Under the pieces are notes generated by a model. That model was not told the DNA's origin. It worked only from the letters and a program-made list of their open reading frames with translations, and did not search any database. The translations under genes and the position numbers were made by a program. From Deltaproteobacteria bacterium (GTDB lineage: Bacteria > Myxococcota > JACRCW01), in contig JACRCW010000123.1 of assembly GCA_016218805.1 (NCBI GenBank), positions 1 through 36,325 on the forward strand: DNA of 36,325 nt, given 5' to 3'. Of this stretch, positions 7,836 through 16,701 are shown piece by piece. How positions within the stretch are numbered: position 1 is the stretch's first letter; each line of letters opens with the position of its first letter.

Positions 7836-9200
7836 ATGAGCGTGGGGCGCAGCATCCATGACGAGGCCCAGGGCGCAGGTCGCGCGCGCCTGGGGCTGGT
7901 GCAGTGGATGCGGCTGGCGCTGCTGGTCATCTCAGTCCTGGCCAGCGTGGCCGTGGTGTGGCGGTGGGGGCTGCCGCGCCGGTCAGGCGGGCAGGCGGTG
8001 GTGCTGGGGATCCTGGCGGTGTTGGGCAGTGCCAGCGGGATTGCGTTTGCGGTGCGGCAGTGGCCGGAGCGCATGGGCCTGCTGGGCCGCCTGTCCAAGC
8101 GGCTGGACCCCAACCGCCGCCTGACCCTCACGCGGGACGGCCGCATCCTGGTGGGCATCACGCTGGCGGTGGGCGCCGCGGCGGTGAACACCGGGAACAA
8201 CTTCCTGTACCTGGTGCTGGGCCTGCTGCTGGCGCTGGTCAGCGTCTCCGGCGTGCTGAGCGAATGGGGCCTGCGCGACATCGTCGTGTGCATTGAGCCC
8301 GGCGGGGACCGCTTTGCCGGGCTGCCGGGCCTGGTGGCGTTCCACGTGTTCAACCAGAAGGCGTCCATCAACAGCATGTCCCTGGAGGTGTCACCCATCC
8401 TGCGGCCGCCGGAGGACGCGGGCGGTGAACCGGTGAAGCTCCCGGCGCGCTTCTTCATGCGGTTGCCACCGTCGTCCCGGCACCGCGGCGTGGTGCGCGC
8501 GGACCTGCCGCACCGCGGGAGCTGGGAGGTGCTGGGGTTTGAGGTGGCCACGGCCTACCCGGTTGGGTTCTTCCGCAAGTGGAAGCATGAGGTGCCGGAG
8601 GCCCCGGAGCCGCGCGAACTGCTGGTGTTCCCATCCCCCGCGCCGGTGGGGGACGCGCTGCGGCAGATCCGCCTGCTGGTGGGGGAACGGCCCGGGGCGC
8701 GGGCGGGGCTGGGGGATGAGTTCTTTTCGCTGCGGGACCACCGGCCCGGGGATGACGTGCGCCGCGTGGCGTGGAAGCGCTCCGCGCGCACGGGCCGCGT
8801 GCTGGTGCGCGAGGAGGAGGAGCCGCGCGGCCGCGTGCTGACGCTGGTGGTGCCCGGCGGCATCCAGGACGCCACGCGCGCGCAGCGGGAGGCGTACGAA
8901 CAGGCGCACCGTGTGGCTGCGGGGATTGCGCTGGCGCTGCTGGAGCACGGCGAGGAGGTGGGGGTGCTGGCCGGGAAGCGCTTTGTGCCCCCGCGCGCGG
9001 GGCTGGCGGCGCGGGAAGGCCTGCTGTCCGCGCTGGCCGTGGCCCGCCTCGCTGACGAACTCCCCCCGGCGCCCCCCGAACAGGCGACGGGTACCGTCGT
9101 CGTGGTGGACGGGCCCGGTTCCCTGCCCCCCGCGCTGGTGGCGCACGTGCAGGTGAGTCCCTCCGGCGTGGGTGCGGTCACCGTGCGGAGGGCCGCGTGA
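7836..9200 (+). CDS. DUF58 domain membrane protein
   Basis: The 454-residue protein has hydrophobic segments near residues 20-70 and 100-140, then a soluble region. The DUF58 signature begins near residue 292 (DHRPGDDVRRVAWKRSARTG, followed by an Arg-Glu-rich turn). DUF58 proteins are the standard partners of MoxR ATPases; the C-terminal part adopts a VWA-like fold in related proteins. It is likely to present a cytoplasmic domain at the inner membrane for the MoxR ATPase. The stop overlaps the start of the next gene (GTGA at 9197-9200), indicating translational coupling. Confidence 0.9.
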   Translation: MSVGRSIHDEAQGAGRARLGLVQWMRLALLVISVLASVAVVWRWGLPRRSGGQAVVLGILAVLGSASGIAFAVRQWPERMGLLGRLSKRLDPNRRLTLTRDGRILVGITLAVGAAAVNTGNNFLYLVLGLLLALVSVSGVLSEWGLRDIVVCIEPGGDRFAGLPGLVAFHVFNQKASINSMSLEVSPILRPPEDAGGEPVKLPARFFMRLPPSSRHRGVVRADLPHRGSWEVLGFEVATAYPVGFFRKWKHEVPEAPEPRELLVFPSPAPVGDALRQIRLLVGERPGARAGLGDEFFSLRDHRPGDDVRRVAWKRSARTGRVLVREEEEPRGRVLTLVVPGGIQDATRAQREAYEQAHRVAAGIALALLEHGEEVGVLAGKRFVPPRAGLAAREGLLSALAVARLADELPPAPPEQATGTVVVVDGPGSLPPALVAHVQVSPSGVGAVTVRRAA

Positions 9201-11269
9201 CGCTCTACGCCGGACACGAACTGGCGACCGCGCTGGCCACCACCGCCGCGCTGCTGGCGGTGCTGACGGGCGGGCAGATGAACCCGGTGGCCTGGGGGGC
9301 GCTGCTGGCCGTGCCGCTGGGCGCCTGGCTGCAGTCCCGCAAGCGCGGCCTGTCCACGCGTGCGGGCGGCGTGCTGGCGCTGGCCGCGGTGGCCTGGGGC
9401 ATGGTGTTCACGTTGGGGCAGGGGCTCAACGCCATCCTGCTGGGCGCCGGTTACGCGCTGTGCCTGCTCGTTGTTGTGCGGCTGCTCAACCGTGAGACCC
9501 CCGCGCACGATCTCCAGTTGTACGCGCTGTCCCTCCTGCTGGTGCTGGACGCGGCCGCGCTGAACATCAACTGGGTCTACGCGCCGTGTTTCCTGGCCTA
9601 CACGGTGGCCATTGTCTGGGCGCTCACCACGCGTGAGCTCAAGCGCGCCGCCATGGATGATCACCGCGCGCGCGCGGGCACGGGCGCGGGCGAGGCGCCG
9701 CTGTGGCGGGAGCCGGGGGTGCTGCGCGGGCGGTTCTTTGCCGCCACGGCGGTGATTGCGGTGGCGGTGCTGCTGGCCACGCTGTCGTTGTTCATTGTGT
9801 TTCCGCGCGTGGGGCTGGGGATGCTGCGGCTGGCCGGCGGGCGGACCAGCGGGTTTGCCACCAGCGTGCGGCTGGGCGGGCAGGGGCTCATTTCACCGGA
9901 CAACTCCGTGGTCATGCGGGTGACGGAGGTGGACGGTGACGAGCCGCTGCCGCTGACGCTGTACTTCCGCGGCTCCGCGTTTGACCGCTATGACGGCGTG
10001 GGCTGGGTGCGCTCCGAGGAGCTGGCCCGCGGGCTGGGGGCCGCGCACGCGCGCATGCCGCGCGCGTCAGGGCCCACGCGCCGTTACCGGGTGGCGCTGG
10101 AGCCGCTGTCGGTTCCCTACCTGTTCACCGCGGGCAACGTGGGGCGCGTGTCCGTGGTGCCCGGCCCGCGCCTGCTGGCGGCGCCCGCCGTGCCCTTCCG
10201 GGACGGGCTGGGGGACCTGGTGCTGGCCAGCAGCCCGGACGAACTGACGACGTACGAGGTGGAAGCTTCGCTGGACCTGTCCTTGGACCCCGCGCGCGTG
10301 GACGAGGCTGAGCCGTTCCCGCCCGTGGTCCGGGAGCGCTTCCTGGACACCAGCCTGCTGGGGGAGCGCGCCACCGCGCTGGCCCGCCGGTGGACCGCGG
10401 AGGCCACCACCCCGTGGGCGCGGGTGAACGCCATCCGGGAGCGGCTGTCAGACTACGCGTACACCGTGGAGGATGAGCCGCCGCCGCCGGGCGTGTCGCC
10501 GCTGGACCACTTCCTGTTCACCCGGCGCGCCGGCCACTGCGAGTACTACGCCACCGCACTGGCCATGCTGTCCCGCGCGGTGGGCGTGCCCGCGCGCATG
10601 GTGGGTGGCTACCAGGGAGGCGCGGGCCATCCGCAGGGCTACACGGTGCTGCGCCAGTCGGACGCGCACGCCTGGGCGGAGGTGTGGTTGCCCGGGCTGG
10701 GCTGGTGGCAGGTGGACGCCACGCCCCGCAACATTCTCAACCGTCCGCCCCTGTCCTGGACCGCGCGCCTGGCGGAGAGCCTGCAGCAGGCGTGGGAGGA
10801 GTACGTGGTGGACTTTGGGCTCACCAACCAGGTGACGGCGGCGCAGGGCGTGGCGGCGGCGCTGTCCCGGCTGCGCACCTGGCGCCCGCCGGCCCCGGGC
10901 GAACTGCTGCGCCCCGGCCTGGTGGCGGCCCTGCTGCTGGGCGCCCTGGCGCTGAGCGTGTGGCTGTGGCGGCGCGGCGGCGCCCTGCGGGGTGCGCACC
11001 CCACGCGGCGCCTGCGGTCCGCGCTGCATGACGCGGTGGTGCGCGTGACGGGACACGCGCCGCCCACCGCCACGGTGCGGGAATGGGTGTCCAGCGCCGC
11101 CGTGGCCGTGGCGGACGAAGACCGCGTGCTGCTGGAGCGCGCGCGGGACGTGTTTGAAGCGGCGCGGTACGGGAGCCGCGCCCTGCCGCCGGAGATGGAG
11201 GCCGTGCTGTGCCGGAAACTGGGGCAGGTCAGGCTGCCCCCGGGGCCGGAGGTGGCATCCACGGAATGA
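9197..11269 (+). CDS. TgpA-like transmembrane transglutaminase (DUF3488-transglutaminase-like core)
   Basis: The 690-residue protein has a hydrophobic N-terminal half (several helices to about residue 215), a large extracytoplasmic region and a transglutaminase-like core. The catalytic triad is complete: Cys448 in GHCEYYA, His491 in DAHAWAEV and Asp507 in VDATP. A further hydrophobic helix lies near residue 575-595, followed by a cytoplasmic tail resembling DUF4129. TgpA-type proteins are membrane-bound periplasmic transglutaminase-like enzymes; a cell-envelope role is inferred here. It starts with GTG within the GTGA overlap. It converges on the next gene with only 8 bp between the stop codons. 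Confidence 0.9.
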   Translation: MTLYAGHELATALATTAALLAVLTGGQMNPVAWGALLAVPLGAWLQSRKRGLSTRAGGVLALAAVAWGMVFTLGQGLNAILLGAGYALCLLVVVRLLNRETPAHDLQLYALSLLLVLDAAALNINWVYAPCFLAYTVAIVWALTTRELKRAAMDDHRARAGTGAGEAPLWREPGVLRGRFFAATAVIAVAVLLATLSLFIVFPRVGLGMLRLAGGRTSGFATSVRLGGQGLISPDNSVVMRVTEVDGDEPLPLTLYFRGSAFDRYDGVGWVRSEELARGLGAAHARMPRASGPTRRYRVALEPLSVPYLFTAGNVGRVSVVPGPRLLAAPAVPFRDGLGDLVLASSPDELTTYEVEASLDLSLDPARVDEAEPFPPVVRERFLDTSLLGERATALARRWTAEATTPWARVNAIRERLSDYAYTVEDEPPPPGVSPLDHFLFTRRAGHCEYYATALAMLSRAVGVPARMVGGYQGGAGHPQGYTVLRQSDAHAWAEVWLPGLGWWQVDATPRNILNRPPLSWTARLAESLQQAWEEYVVDFGLTNQVTAAQGVAAALSRLRTWRPPAPGELLRPGLVAALLLGALALSVWLWRRGGALRGAHPTRRLRSALHDAVVRVTGHAPPTATVREWVSSAAVAVADEDRVLLERARDVFEAARYGSRALPPEMEAVLCRKLGQVRLPPGPEVASTE

Positions 11270-11277
11270 AGCGACAC

Positions 11278-13272
11278 TCACGGACCGCACATGCCCGTGG
11301 ACGTGTTGCACGTGGGCCGCTGCGCCGGGCAGGCGTTCCCTGGACTGCGGCAATCCGGGACACAGCGGCCCGCGCACGGCGCCGGCGCGGTGCAGCACAC
11401 GCTGGCGGGGGGACACGCCTCGCCGGCGGCGCATGAGGGTGGACCTCCGTCGGACGGCGGTGGCAGGCCCCCGTCCGGAGGCGGCGGCAGGCCCCCGTCA
11501 GCCGGCCCGCACACGCCGCTGGACGGGTTGCACACGGGCCGCTGCGGAGGGCAGCTGAAGATGGGCTCGCGGCAGTCCGGACTGCACGCGCTGCGGCCGG
11601 GTTCGCACACCGTCCCGGGCGAGCACGGCGTGGAACTGCTGCCGCACGGCGGGTGGGTCAGCCAGGCTTCCAGGGCAAGGATGGCGTCGCACGCAGCAGG
11701 CTCACACAGAATCCAGGCATTCCCGTCCAGCGGCACGCTGCGCGGATCCACGCTGGCCGTCAGGCCAGAGCCCAGGCGCACCGCGCGGACCGGCGAAGTT
11801 CCTAGCGCGCCGGACACATCCGTGCTGCCCGTACCGCCGGCCATGACCAGCACCAGCGGGTAACGCGCAGACGAATCAAGCGGAAAGGCGGCCAGGTGGT
11901 GGACGCCGTCGGCAATTTTTGCGACGTAATGCGCGTAGCGCAGGTAGTGGTTGGCGGTCGCGTCGTAGGGGTAGGCGGTGTAGTCCGCCGTCGCCAGCGA
12001 ATAGTCAAACGATGAGACGCCGGGGTGGTCAGCCTCCCACGCCAGGAACGCGTCACGCGCCGCGGGATAGGAGGCAAATGCGGCCATTCCGCCCGGTGCC
12101 AGCTCCGCAGAAATCCATGGAATGAGCTCCAGCAGGGCCGTGCGCGTGTCCGAGGAGGGCGCGAGGTCATGCCCGTGGCAGCCCCACCCGTAGGTGTACA
12201 CCCGCGGCGTGGTGGCCAACTGCTGGTTGAGCACCGTCTGCAGGATTTCCACCTGTTTTCGCGGCGTGCGCGCGTCCTGCAGCACGCCAAAGTGCAGCTG
12301 GTTGGTGCCGGGGATGGCGCTCTGCGGCAGGGCAATGACCGGCACGGCGGGGTCTTCGCAGATGTTGCAGTTGCCCGGGCGGAACGGGTTGACCGGAACG
12401 TGTCCAAAGAAGGGAACCATCTCCTGCTCCGCGCCCCCTTCCTTGATGGTGTACGCCAGGCTCGCGAGGATCTCGTGCAGCCACCGCGCCTCGCTGTGCG
12501 TGTCCGGCAGGTGGCTGATGCCCGCGGTATTCACGGCGGCCACCTCCGCCGCGGTCAGCGCAAACGCCTCCGCCGCCACGGCGTCCACCACCGCCTTGGT
12601 GTCGTGCCAGTTCCGCTGGACGTCGTCGGCGGTGATCTGCGCCGCGCCGCCGCGCAGCGTGAGGAGGTTGGGCCAGTCATGCTGCGCCTGCCGGATCTCC
12701 TCATGGATGTGCGTTCCCAGGATGCCCCCGCTGGCACGGAAGCGCCGCAACACCGGGTAGCAGCGGATGGCATCCTCCTGGCAGAACTCCAGCCATTCCC
12801 CGGTGGAGAGCAGGGAGATGCGCACGCCGTAGGGCTCAAAGGTGTCCAGCAGCCACACGGCGTTGTTCAGCCAGGCTTGGTAGGTGCTGCGCCGCTGGTC
12901 CACGCTGGCGTTCTGGTCCAGCGGGTCCATGTGCAGGTCAAAGGTGATCAGCACGGGTTGGGGCGCGGCGGTGCCGGACGAACCGGCGGCGGAGGATGCG
13001 CCACCGCCTGACAGACCGCTTGACGACGACAAAACGCCGCTGGCGCCGCCCGATGACGGGGCGCCTGTGGCGGACGACAACGACCCGGTCTGGGACGCTG
13101 AGCTGCTGCCCGCTCCGCCCGAACTGCTGCCCGCTCCGCCGGTGCTGCTGCCCGCTCCGCCCGAACTGCTGCCCGCTCCGCCGGTGCTGCTGCTGGCAGG
13201 GCTGGTTCCGCGCCCGGTACAGGCGCAGAGGCTCAGGAAGGAAACCGCAATGGCGACGTGGCGGGCAATCAT
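11278..13272 (-). CDS. Large lipoprotein with Gly/Ser linker, deacetylase-like region and duplicated Cys-rich tail
   Basis: The 664-residue protein starts with a lipoprotein signal ending LCAC (Cys18) and a good ribosome binding site (GGAGG, 8 bases before the ATG). Residues about 20-105 are a Gly/Ser linker with a GGAGSSS/T repeat. The body begins LITFDLHMDPLDQ and contains GGILGTHIHEE. These two motifs suggest, but do not prove, a polysaccharide-deacetylase/GH57-like metal-dependent hydrolase. The C-terminus carries two copies of a Cys-rich module (ending in a CNPSSGVCGP-like or CNTSTGMCGP-like sequence). They are separated by repeated DGGLPPPP/S spacers. This surface-protein style is common in Myxococcota. 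Substrate unknown. Confidence 0.7.
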   Translation of the reverse strand: MIARHVAIAVSFLSLCACTGRGTSPASSSTGGAGSSSGGAGSSTGGAGSSSGGAGSSSASQTGSLSSATGAPSSGGASGVLSSSSGLSGGGASSAAGSSGTAAPQPVLITFDLHMDPLDQNASVDQRRSTYQAWLNNAVWLLDTFEPYGVRISLLSTGEWLEFCQEDAIRCYPVLRRFRASGGILGTHIHEEIRQAQHDWPNLLTLRGGAAQITADDVQRNWHDTKAVVDAVAAEAFALTAAEVAAVNTAGISHLPDTHSEARWLHEILASLAYTIKEGGAEQEMVPFFGHVPVNPFRPGNCNICEDPAVPVIALPQSAIPGTNQLHFGVLQDARTPRKQVEILQTVLNQQLATTPRVYTYGWGCHGHDLAPSSDTRTALLELIPWISAELAPGGMAAFASYPAARDAFLAWEADHPGVSSFDYSLATADYTAYPYDATANHYLRYAHYVAKIADGVHHLAAFPLDSSARYPLVLVMAGGTGSTDVSGALGTSPVRAVRLGSGLTASVDPRSVPLDGNAWILCEPAACDAILALEAWLTHPPCGSSSTPCSPGTVCEPGRSACSPDCREPIFSCPPQRPVCNPSSGVCGPADGGLPPPPDGGLPPPSDGGPPSCAAGEACPPASVCCTAPAPCAGRCVPDCRSPGNACPAQRPTCNTSTGMCGP
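13103..13186 (-). repeat. Tandem repeat, 4 x 21 bp (2 x 42), coding for the GGAGSSS linker
   Basis: Four 21-bp units alternate between two versions that differ only in the last three or four bases, so the array is also two 42-bp units. It encodes the GGAGSSS/GGAGSST linker after the lipobox. Near-identity at DNA level indicates recent expansion by slippage. Confidence 0.9.
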
Positions 13273-13453
13273 GAGTCCGGCCTCCCGGTTGGTGGTTTCG
13301 GGTGCTTCTCTGCAGATTGTCCGGAACCCGGCTGATCCGTCACCCGCGCGCGCCCATTACCATCGGCGCGTGGGGCGCGAGGACCATGGTCCCAGTTGGG
13401 CCCGCCGCCCTGAGGCCCGCGCCGCCCACGGTGACCCATACCGCCACGTCGTG

Positions 13454-13476
13454 GGGCGGGGGTTCGTCCCCCGCCC
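13454..13476. terminator. Strong GC hairpin (perfect 9-bp stem)
   Basis: GGGCGGGGG and CCCCCGCCC pair perfectly around a TTCGT loop. No T-run follows on either strand, so it may be a structural element and not an intrinsic terminator. It lies about 180 bp upstream of the minus-strand lipoprotein start and 360 bp downstream of the small basic protein gene. Confidence 0.35.
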
Positions 13477-13627
13477 GGTTCACTAAAACGCGTCGCTGGC
13501 CGCCCTGGTGTTCGAGCGCACCGCCCCACCTCCGCAAAGAGGGGAGGTCCAGCGGGATCCGTTTCCGGCGAACGGTCCTGCAACTCAACCGGGCGGGGGA
13601 CGAGCCGGACGAGCCCCCGCCCTACGA

Positions 13628-13703
13628 GGCACGCGCGGTAAGCCGCCACCGCCCCCACAAGGCACGCGCGGCAATCCGTCACCGCCCCACAAGGCACGCG
13701 CGG
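13628..13703. repeat. 32-33-bp direct repeat, about 2.4 copies
   Basis: The core GGCACGCGCGG recurs at 13628, 13661 and 13693. The intervening bases are similar between the first two units (each ends in CACCGCCCC). In the minus frame the array reads as a repeated RACLVG motif, but no gene is supported. Confidence 0.7.
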
Positions 13704-13838
13704 AAACGCGCGGGAACCCTCTGCGGCGCGGCTCCCGTCGCCTGGGCACCAACGGCGCAACAGCGCGCTCACAAGGTCAACATTTGTCCGGGGAGCGGTT
13801 CAGGAACGCCCGTTGTGACCGGCGCGGCCGACGCCACT

Positions 13839-13967
13839 TCACTTCTTGGTGGTGGCCTTGGCCGCCTGCGCGGTCTTGCGCGCGGCCTTCACCTTGTCGT
13901 TCTGCCGCTTGAGGCGGACCTTGCGGATGTTGCGGGAGCGAACCTTCTTGGTTTTGGAACGTGACAT
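13839..13967 (-). CDS. Small highly basic protein, 42 residues
   Basis: The product starts MSRSKTKKVRSRNIRKVRLK and continues with more Lys/Ala-rich sequence; about half of its residues are Lys or Arg. It has no hydrophobic segment. The composition suggests binding to nucleic acid or ribosomes (histone-tail-like or a small ribosome-associated protein), but I cannot name a family. Codon use rich in AAG/AAC differs from the long random frames around it, and GGAG lies 11-14 bases upstream. It is 77 bp downstream of the TPR-AIM24-like gene and may be the last gene of that transcript. The longer in-frame upstream extension to 14156 is low-complexity and rejected. Confidence 0.65.
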   Translation of the reverse strand: MSRSKTKKVRSRNIRKVRLKRQNDKVKAARKTAQAAKATTKK

Positions 13968-14044
13968 GTTGCTCTGGACTCCTGGCGCGGCCCCGGGCCG
14001 GCGTTTCTTGAGGGACCGCTCTTTCCCCGACGGGAGCGCCCGCG

Positions 14045-16006
14045 TCAAGCCGGCCGCGTGCCAGCGCGCAACAGGACCACGCCCTGGCCCTCCAGCACGG
14101 CGGCGCGCGGGAGGGCCAGGTGGACCAGGCCGCCCACCGCCGGGGCGGCCACCCACGTCAGCGGCCCCTCAAAGGCCAGCAGGTGTTCCATGGACACGCG
14201 CAGTGGCACGCCCTTCTGACAGGCCACCGCGCGCACGCTGGAGGCGGACCGCACGGCGACGACGCCCTGGCCGCGGAAGCGCACCGCCGGCAGGCGCGGG
14301 CCTTCGTCATCCAGCGTGAGCGAAATGTCCTGCCGGCTGAGCCCGGAGGAGCACCCGAACAACGCCCCCTCCAGCACCGTGGCCTCCGAGTTCTCCACCT
14401 TGAGCACGGCCACCCGCAGTTCGCCCGGATCCAGGGACAGTTGCCCGTTGCCCCAGCACGCCAGCAGCGGATCCTCCTGGCCGCCCAGCATGGCCGGCGC
14501 GGATCCGTCGTCCGGGTGCCGCTGTGCCGCGGCGGAATCCACTTCACCCTCCATGGCGGCCACCGTGCGGGCGCGCACCAGCACTTCCCCGTCCACGCGC
14601 AGGCCCAGCAGGCCCGGCGCAATGGGCCCAAAGGGCCGCGCCGCCGCCGGGATGCTCTTGCGCGCCAGCCACTGGTCGCCCGTCATCGCGTCGCCGCTGA
14701 GGGCCAGGACCATGGAATCCTGCGGGACACCGCCGCTCCACGCGTCCGGCTGGTCCGCCGCCGGCGCCGCCGTTTCACTGGCCATGGCGGACAGCAGGCG
14801 GGGGAGGGCGGCGCTGGCCTGCGCCACGGGAGGCGCGGGCGGCTGGGGCGCGCGCTCCGCCGGGCGGGTCAGGGGCAGGTCCGCGAACGCCCCGGGTATC
14901 AGCGTGGGGCCCCCTGCGGCGTCCGCCACCACGGCCGGGGGCAGCGTCTCCACGACGAGGGCGGGCAGGGGCGGAGGCGTCTCAACGACCGGGGGCGGGA
15001 GCGTCTCGTCACGGGTGGCCGCCGCGCGGACGGCCAGGCCCAGCACCGCCAGGGCGGCGAGCGCGGTCTGCTGGGTGCACGGCTCCGGCTGCGCGTGCCG
15101 GCGGGCGGGCGGGGGACTGCTGGCGGGGTGTTCCACCGCCGCGCGGACCCACGGCGCGGGGGGGGGCGGCGGTGGCGGTGGCGGCGCGGGTTCGGGCGGG
15201 GCAACGGCGGGTGGGCGCTCCACTCCGGAGGCGGCCAGCGCCGCTTCCACCACGGCGGCGGAGAGGCCCACCGCGTCGGTGTGCTCCTCAGCGTGTCCGT
15301 CGTCCATGGCGGGCGGCGCATCCTCGGCGGGCGTGGGCTCGTCCACAACCGGGTAGTGCGCCGTGGTGGCGTCTGGCGCGGGTGCCTCCGCGGCCGGCGG
15401 TTGCGGCGGTTGGGGAGGCGGGCGCGCAACGGGCGTGGGCAGCGGCGGAACCGGCTCTATCTCCGAGGTGGGCGGCTCCGGCTGCGGCACCGAGGGCGGC
15501 TCCAACGGGAGGCCCTTCTGGCGCAGCTTGCTCTCCAACTCACCCGCCACCCGCGCGCTGCCGGCCCGGAGGAACGCCCAGCGCGCGCGTTGCAGGTCAC
15601 CCAGGCGCTCATAGACCAGACCCAAGTAGGACAGCGCCTTCTGGTGCGTGGGGTGCATCCGGTACAGCGTCTCCAACTCCACCCGCGCCTTGTCCATCCC
15701 GCCGCGCTTGAGGAACACCAGCGCCAGGTTCAGCCGCAGCGTCGGCTCGCGCGGGTACTCGTCAGAGAGCGTGCGGAACACGCGCTCCGCCGCATCCAGC
15801 AGGCCCATCTTGAAGTAGGTCTGGCCCAGCAGGTTGCGGGCCTTTTCGTTCTGCGGCCGCAGGCGCAGCGCCTGTTCCAGCTTGCCCCGGGCGCCGGGCG
15901 CGTCACCCAGCTGCAGCAGCCGCGCGCCGTCCAGGAGGAACTGCTGGAAGCCAAGGTCGCGTTCAGCGGCCGCGTCATCACGCCAGCGGGGGGCGGGTTG
16001 CTCCAT
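14045..16006 (-). CDS. TPR protein with Pro-rich linker and AIM24-like C-terminal domain
   Basis: The 653-residue protein has tetratricopeptide repeats in residues about 22-155 (for example ALRLRPQNEKARNLLGQTYF) and then a long Pro/Ala-rich linker (about 170-430) with an eight-proline run. The C-terminal 180 residues are beta-rich, with LLACWGNGQLSLDP and VSMEHLLAFEGPLTWVA segments. These resemble AIM24/tryptophan RNA-binding attenuator-like domains. No signal peptide is visible, so it is probably cytoplasmic. Its start lies 4 bp after the stop of the lytic transglycosylase gene, indicating one operon. The TPRs imply a scaffold or partner-binding role. The AIM24 assignment is from motif memory. 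Confidence 0.75.
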   Translation of the reverse strand: MEQPAPRWRDDAAAERDLGFQQFLLDGARLLQLGDAPGARGKLEQALRLRPQNEKARNLLGQTYFKMGLLDAAERVFRTLSDEYPREPTLRLNLALVFLKRGGMDKARVELETLYRMHPTHQKALSYLGLVYERLGDLQRARWAFLRAGSARVAGELESKLRQKGLPLEPPSVPQPEPPTSEIEPVPPLPTPVARPPPQPPQPPAAEAPAPDATTAHYPVVDEPTPAEDAPPAMDDGHAEEHTDAVGLSAAVVEAALAASGVERPPAVAPPEPAPPPPPPPPPAPWVRAAVEHPASSPPPARRHAQPEPCTQQTALAALAVLGLAVRAAATRDETLPPPVVETPPPLPALVVETLPPAVVADAAGGPTLIPGAFADLPLTRPAERAPQPPAPPVAQASAALPRLLSAMASETAAPAADQPDAWSGGVPQDSMVLALSGDAMTGDQWLARKSIPAAARPFGPIAPGLLGLRVDGEVLVRARTVAAMEGEVDSAAAQRHPDDGSAPAMLGGQEDPLLACWGNGQLSLDPGELRVAVLKVENSEATVLEGALFGCSSGLSRQDISLTLDDEGPRLPAVRFRGQGVVAVRSASSVRAVACQKGVPLRVSMEHLLAFEGPLTWVAAPAVGGLVHLALPRAAVLEGQGVVLLRAGTRPA

Positions 16007-16010
16007 GGGC

Positions 16011-16655
16011 TCAGCGCTCCGCGAGGAGCTCCTCCTTGCGATACCCCCGGTACAACCCCAGCACGCGGCGCACGTACACGCGCGTCTCCGGGATGTTGGG
16101 CACCCGCCGCACGCGCGCCACCAGGTTGGGCCCCGCGTTGTACGCCGCCACCGCCAGCTTCACGTCCCCGTCAAAGTGGTTGATGAGGTAGCGCAAGTAC
16201 CGCGCGCCCCCCATCACGTTCTGCGCGGGATCAAACACGTCCCGCACGTCCATCTCCGCCGCCGTGGCCGGCATCAGCTGCATCAGCCCGCATGCCCCCG
16301 CGTGGGACCGCGCGTCCGGGTTGAACCCGCTCTCCGCCGCCGTGATGGCCTTCACCAGCGCGGGCGGCAGCCGGTAACGGTGCGCGGCGCGGGTGATGAC
16401 GTCGTCATAGCGCGAGGTCCGGCCAGCCTTGATGGTGGCGGGAGCCCACATGCGCGGCGTGTTGGCAAACCGCACCTTGTCCGCCGCGCCGCCAAACCCC
16501 AGGTCGTCACCCGGGTGGTACTCGCGCGCGCCGGGGTGCTGCGGGGTGTTGGTGAAGTGAATGACGCCCTGGCGGTCCACGTAGGTGTAGATGGCCGCCC
16601 GCGCGGGCAGCGCGGCCAGCAGCAGGGGCAGCACCCAGGTGCACCGGGGGAACAT
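16011..16655 (-). CDS. DUF4124-lytic transglycosylase (SLT family)
   Basis: The 214-residue exported enzyme has a signal peptide (residues 1-20, cut near PARA-AIY), a short DUF4124-like segment (IYTYVDRQGVIHFTNTP) and a soluble lytic transglycosylase domain. The catalytic Glu108 lies in AAESGFNPDARS, followed by GLMQLMPATA and AYNAGP, all family hallmarks. It cleaves the beta-1,4 bond between N-acetylmuramic acid and N-acetylglucosamine of peptidoglycan, forming 1,6-anhydromuramic acid, in the periplasm. Start ATG 16655 is set by the signal peptide; the longer upstream frame is a shadow. It lies 46 bp after the small lipoprotein gene and 4 bp before the TPR-AIM24-like gene. Confidence 0.9.
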   Translation of the reverse strand: MFPRCTWVLPLLLAALPARAAIYTYVDRQGVIHFTNTPQHPGAREYHPGDDLGFGGAADKVRFANTPRMWAPATIKAGRTSRYDDVITRAAHRYRLPPALVKAITAAESGFNPDARSHAGACGLMQLMPATAAEMDVRDVFDPAQNVMGGARYLRYLINHFDGDVKLAVAAYNAGPNLVARVRRVPNIPETRVYVRRVLGLYRGYRKEELLAER

Positions 16656-16701
16656 GACGCAGCAGCCTACCGGACAAGCCCGGTGTGACGGAAGAAAGCG
16701 G

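Larger units (their letters stand above)
13273..13838. other. 565-bp intergenic region with hairpin and short repeats, no gene supported
   Basis: Long frames cross it on both strands (for example 13269-13772 minus, 13302-13964 plus), but their products are low-complexity Pro/Arg/Gly strings without motifs. It holds a strong GC hairpin (13454-13476), a 32-33-bp direct repeat (13628-13703) and a short CCTCC...GGAGG inverted repeat (13529-13547). The last resembles a decayed copy of the palindromic element found at 18787, 24048, 27700 and 35246. Confidence 0.5.

Noticed and set aside
13269..13772. 167-codon minus-strand frame in the intergenic region
   Set aside because: Reads through direct repeats and shows no family motif.
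14120..16183. 687-codon plus-strand frame opposite the TPR-AIM24-like gene
   Set aside because: Product is Arg/Gly/His-rich with no domain; the minus strand has TPRs and operon spacing.
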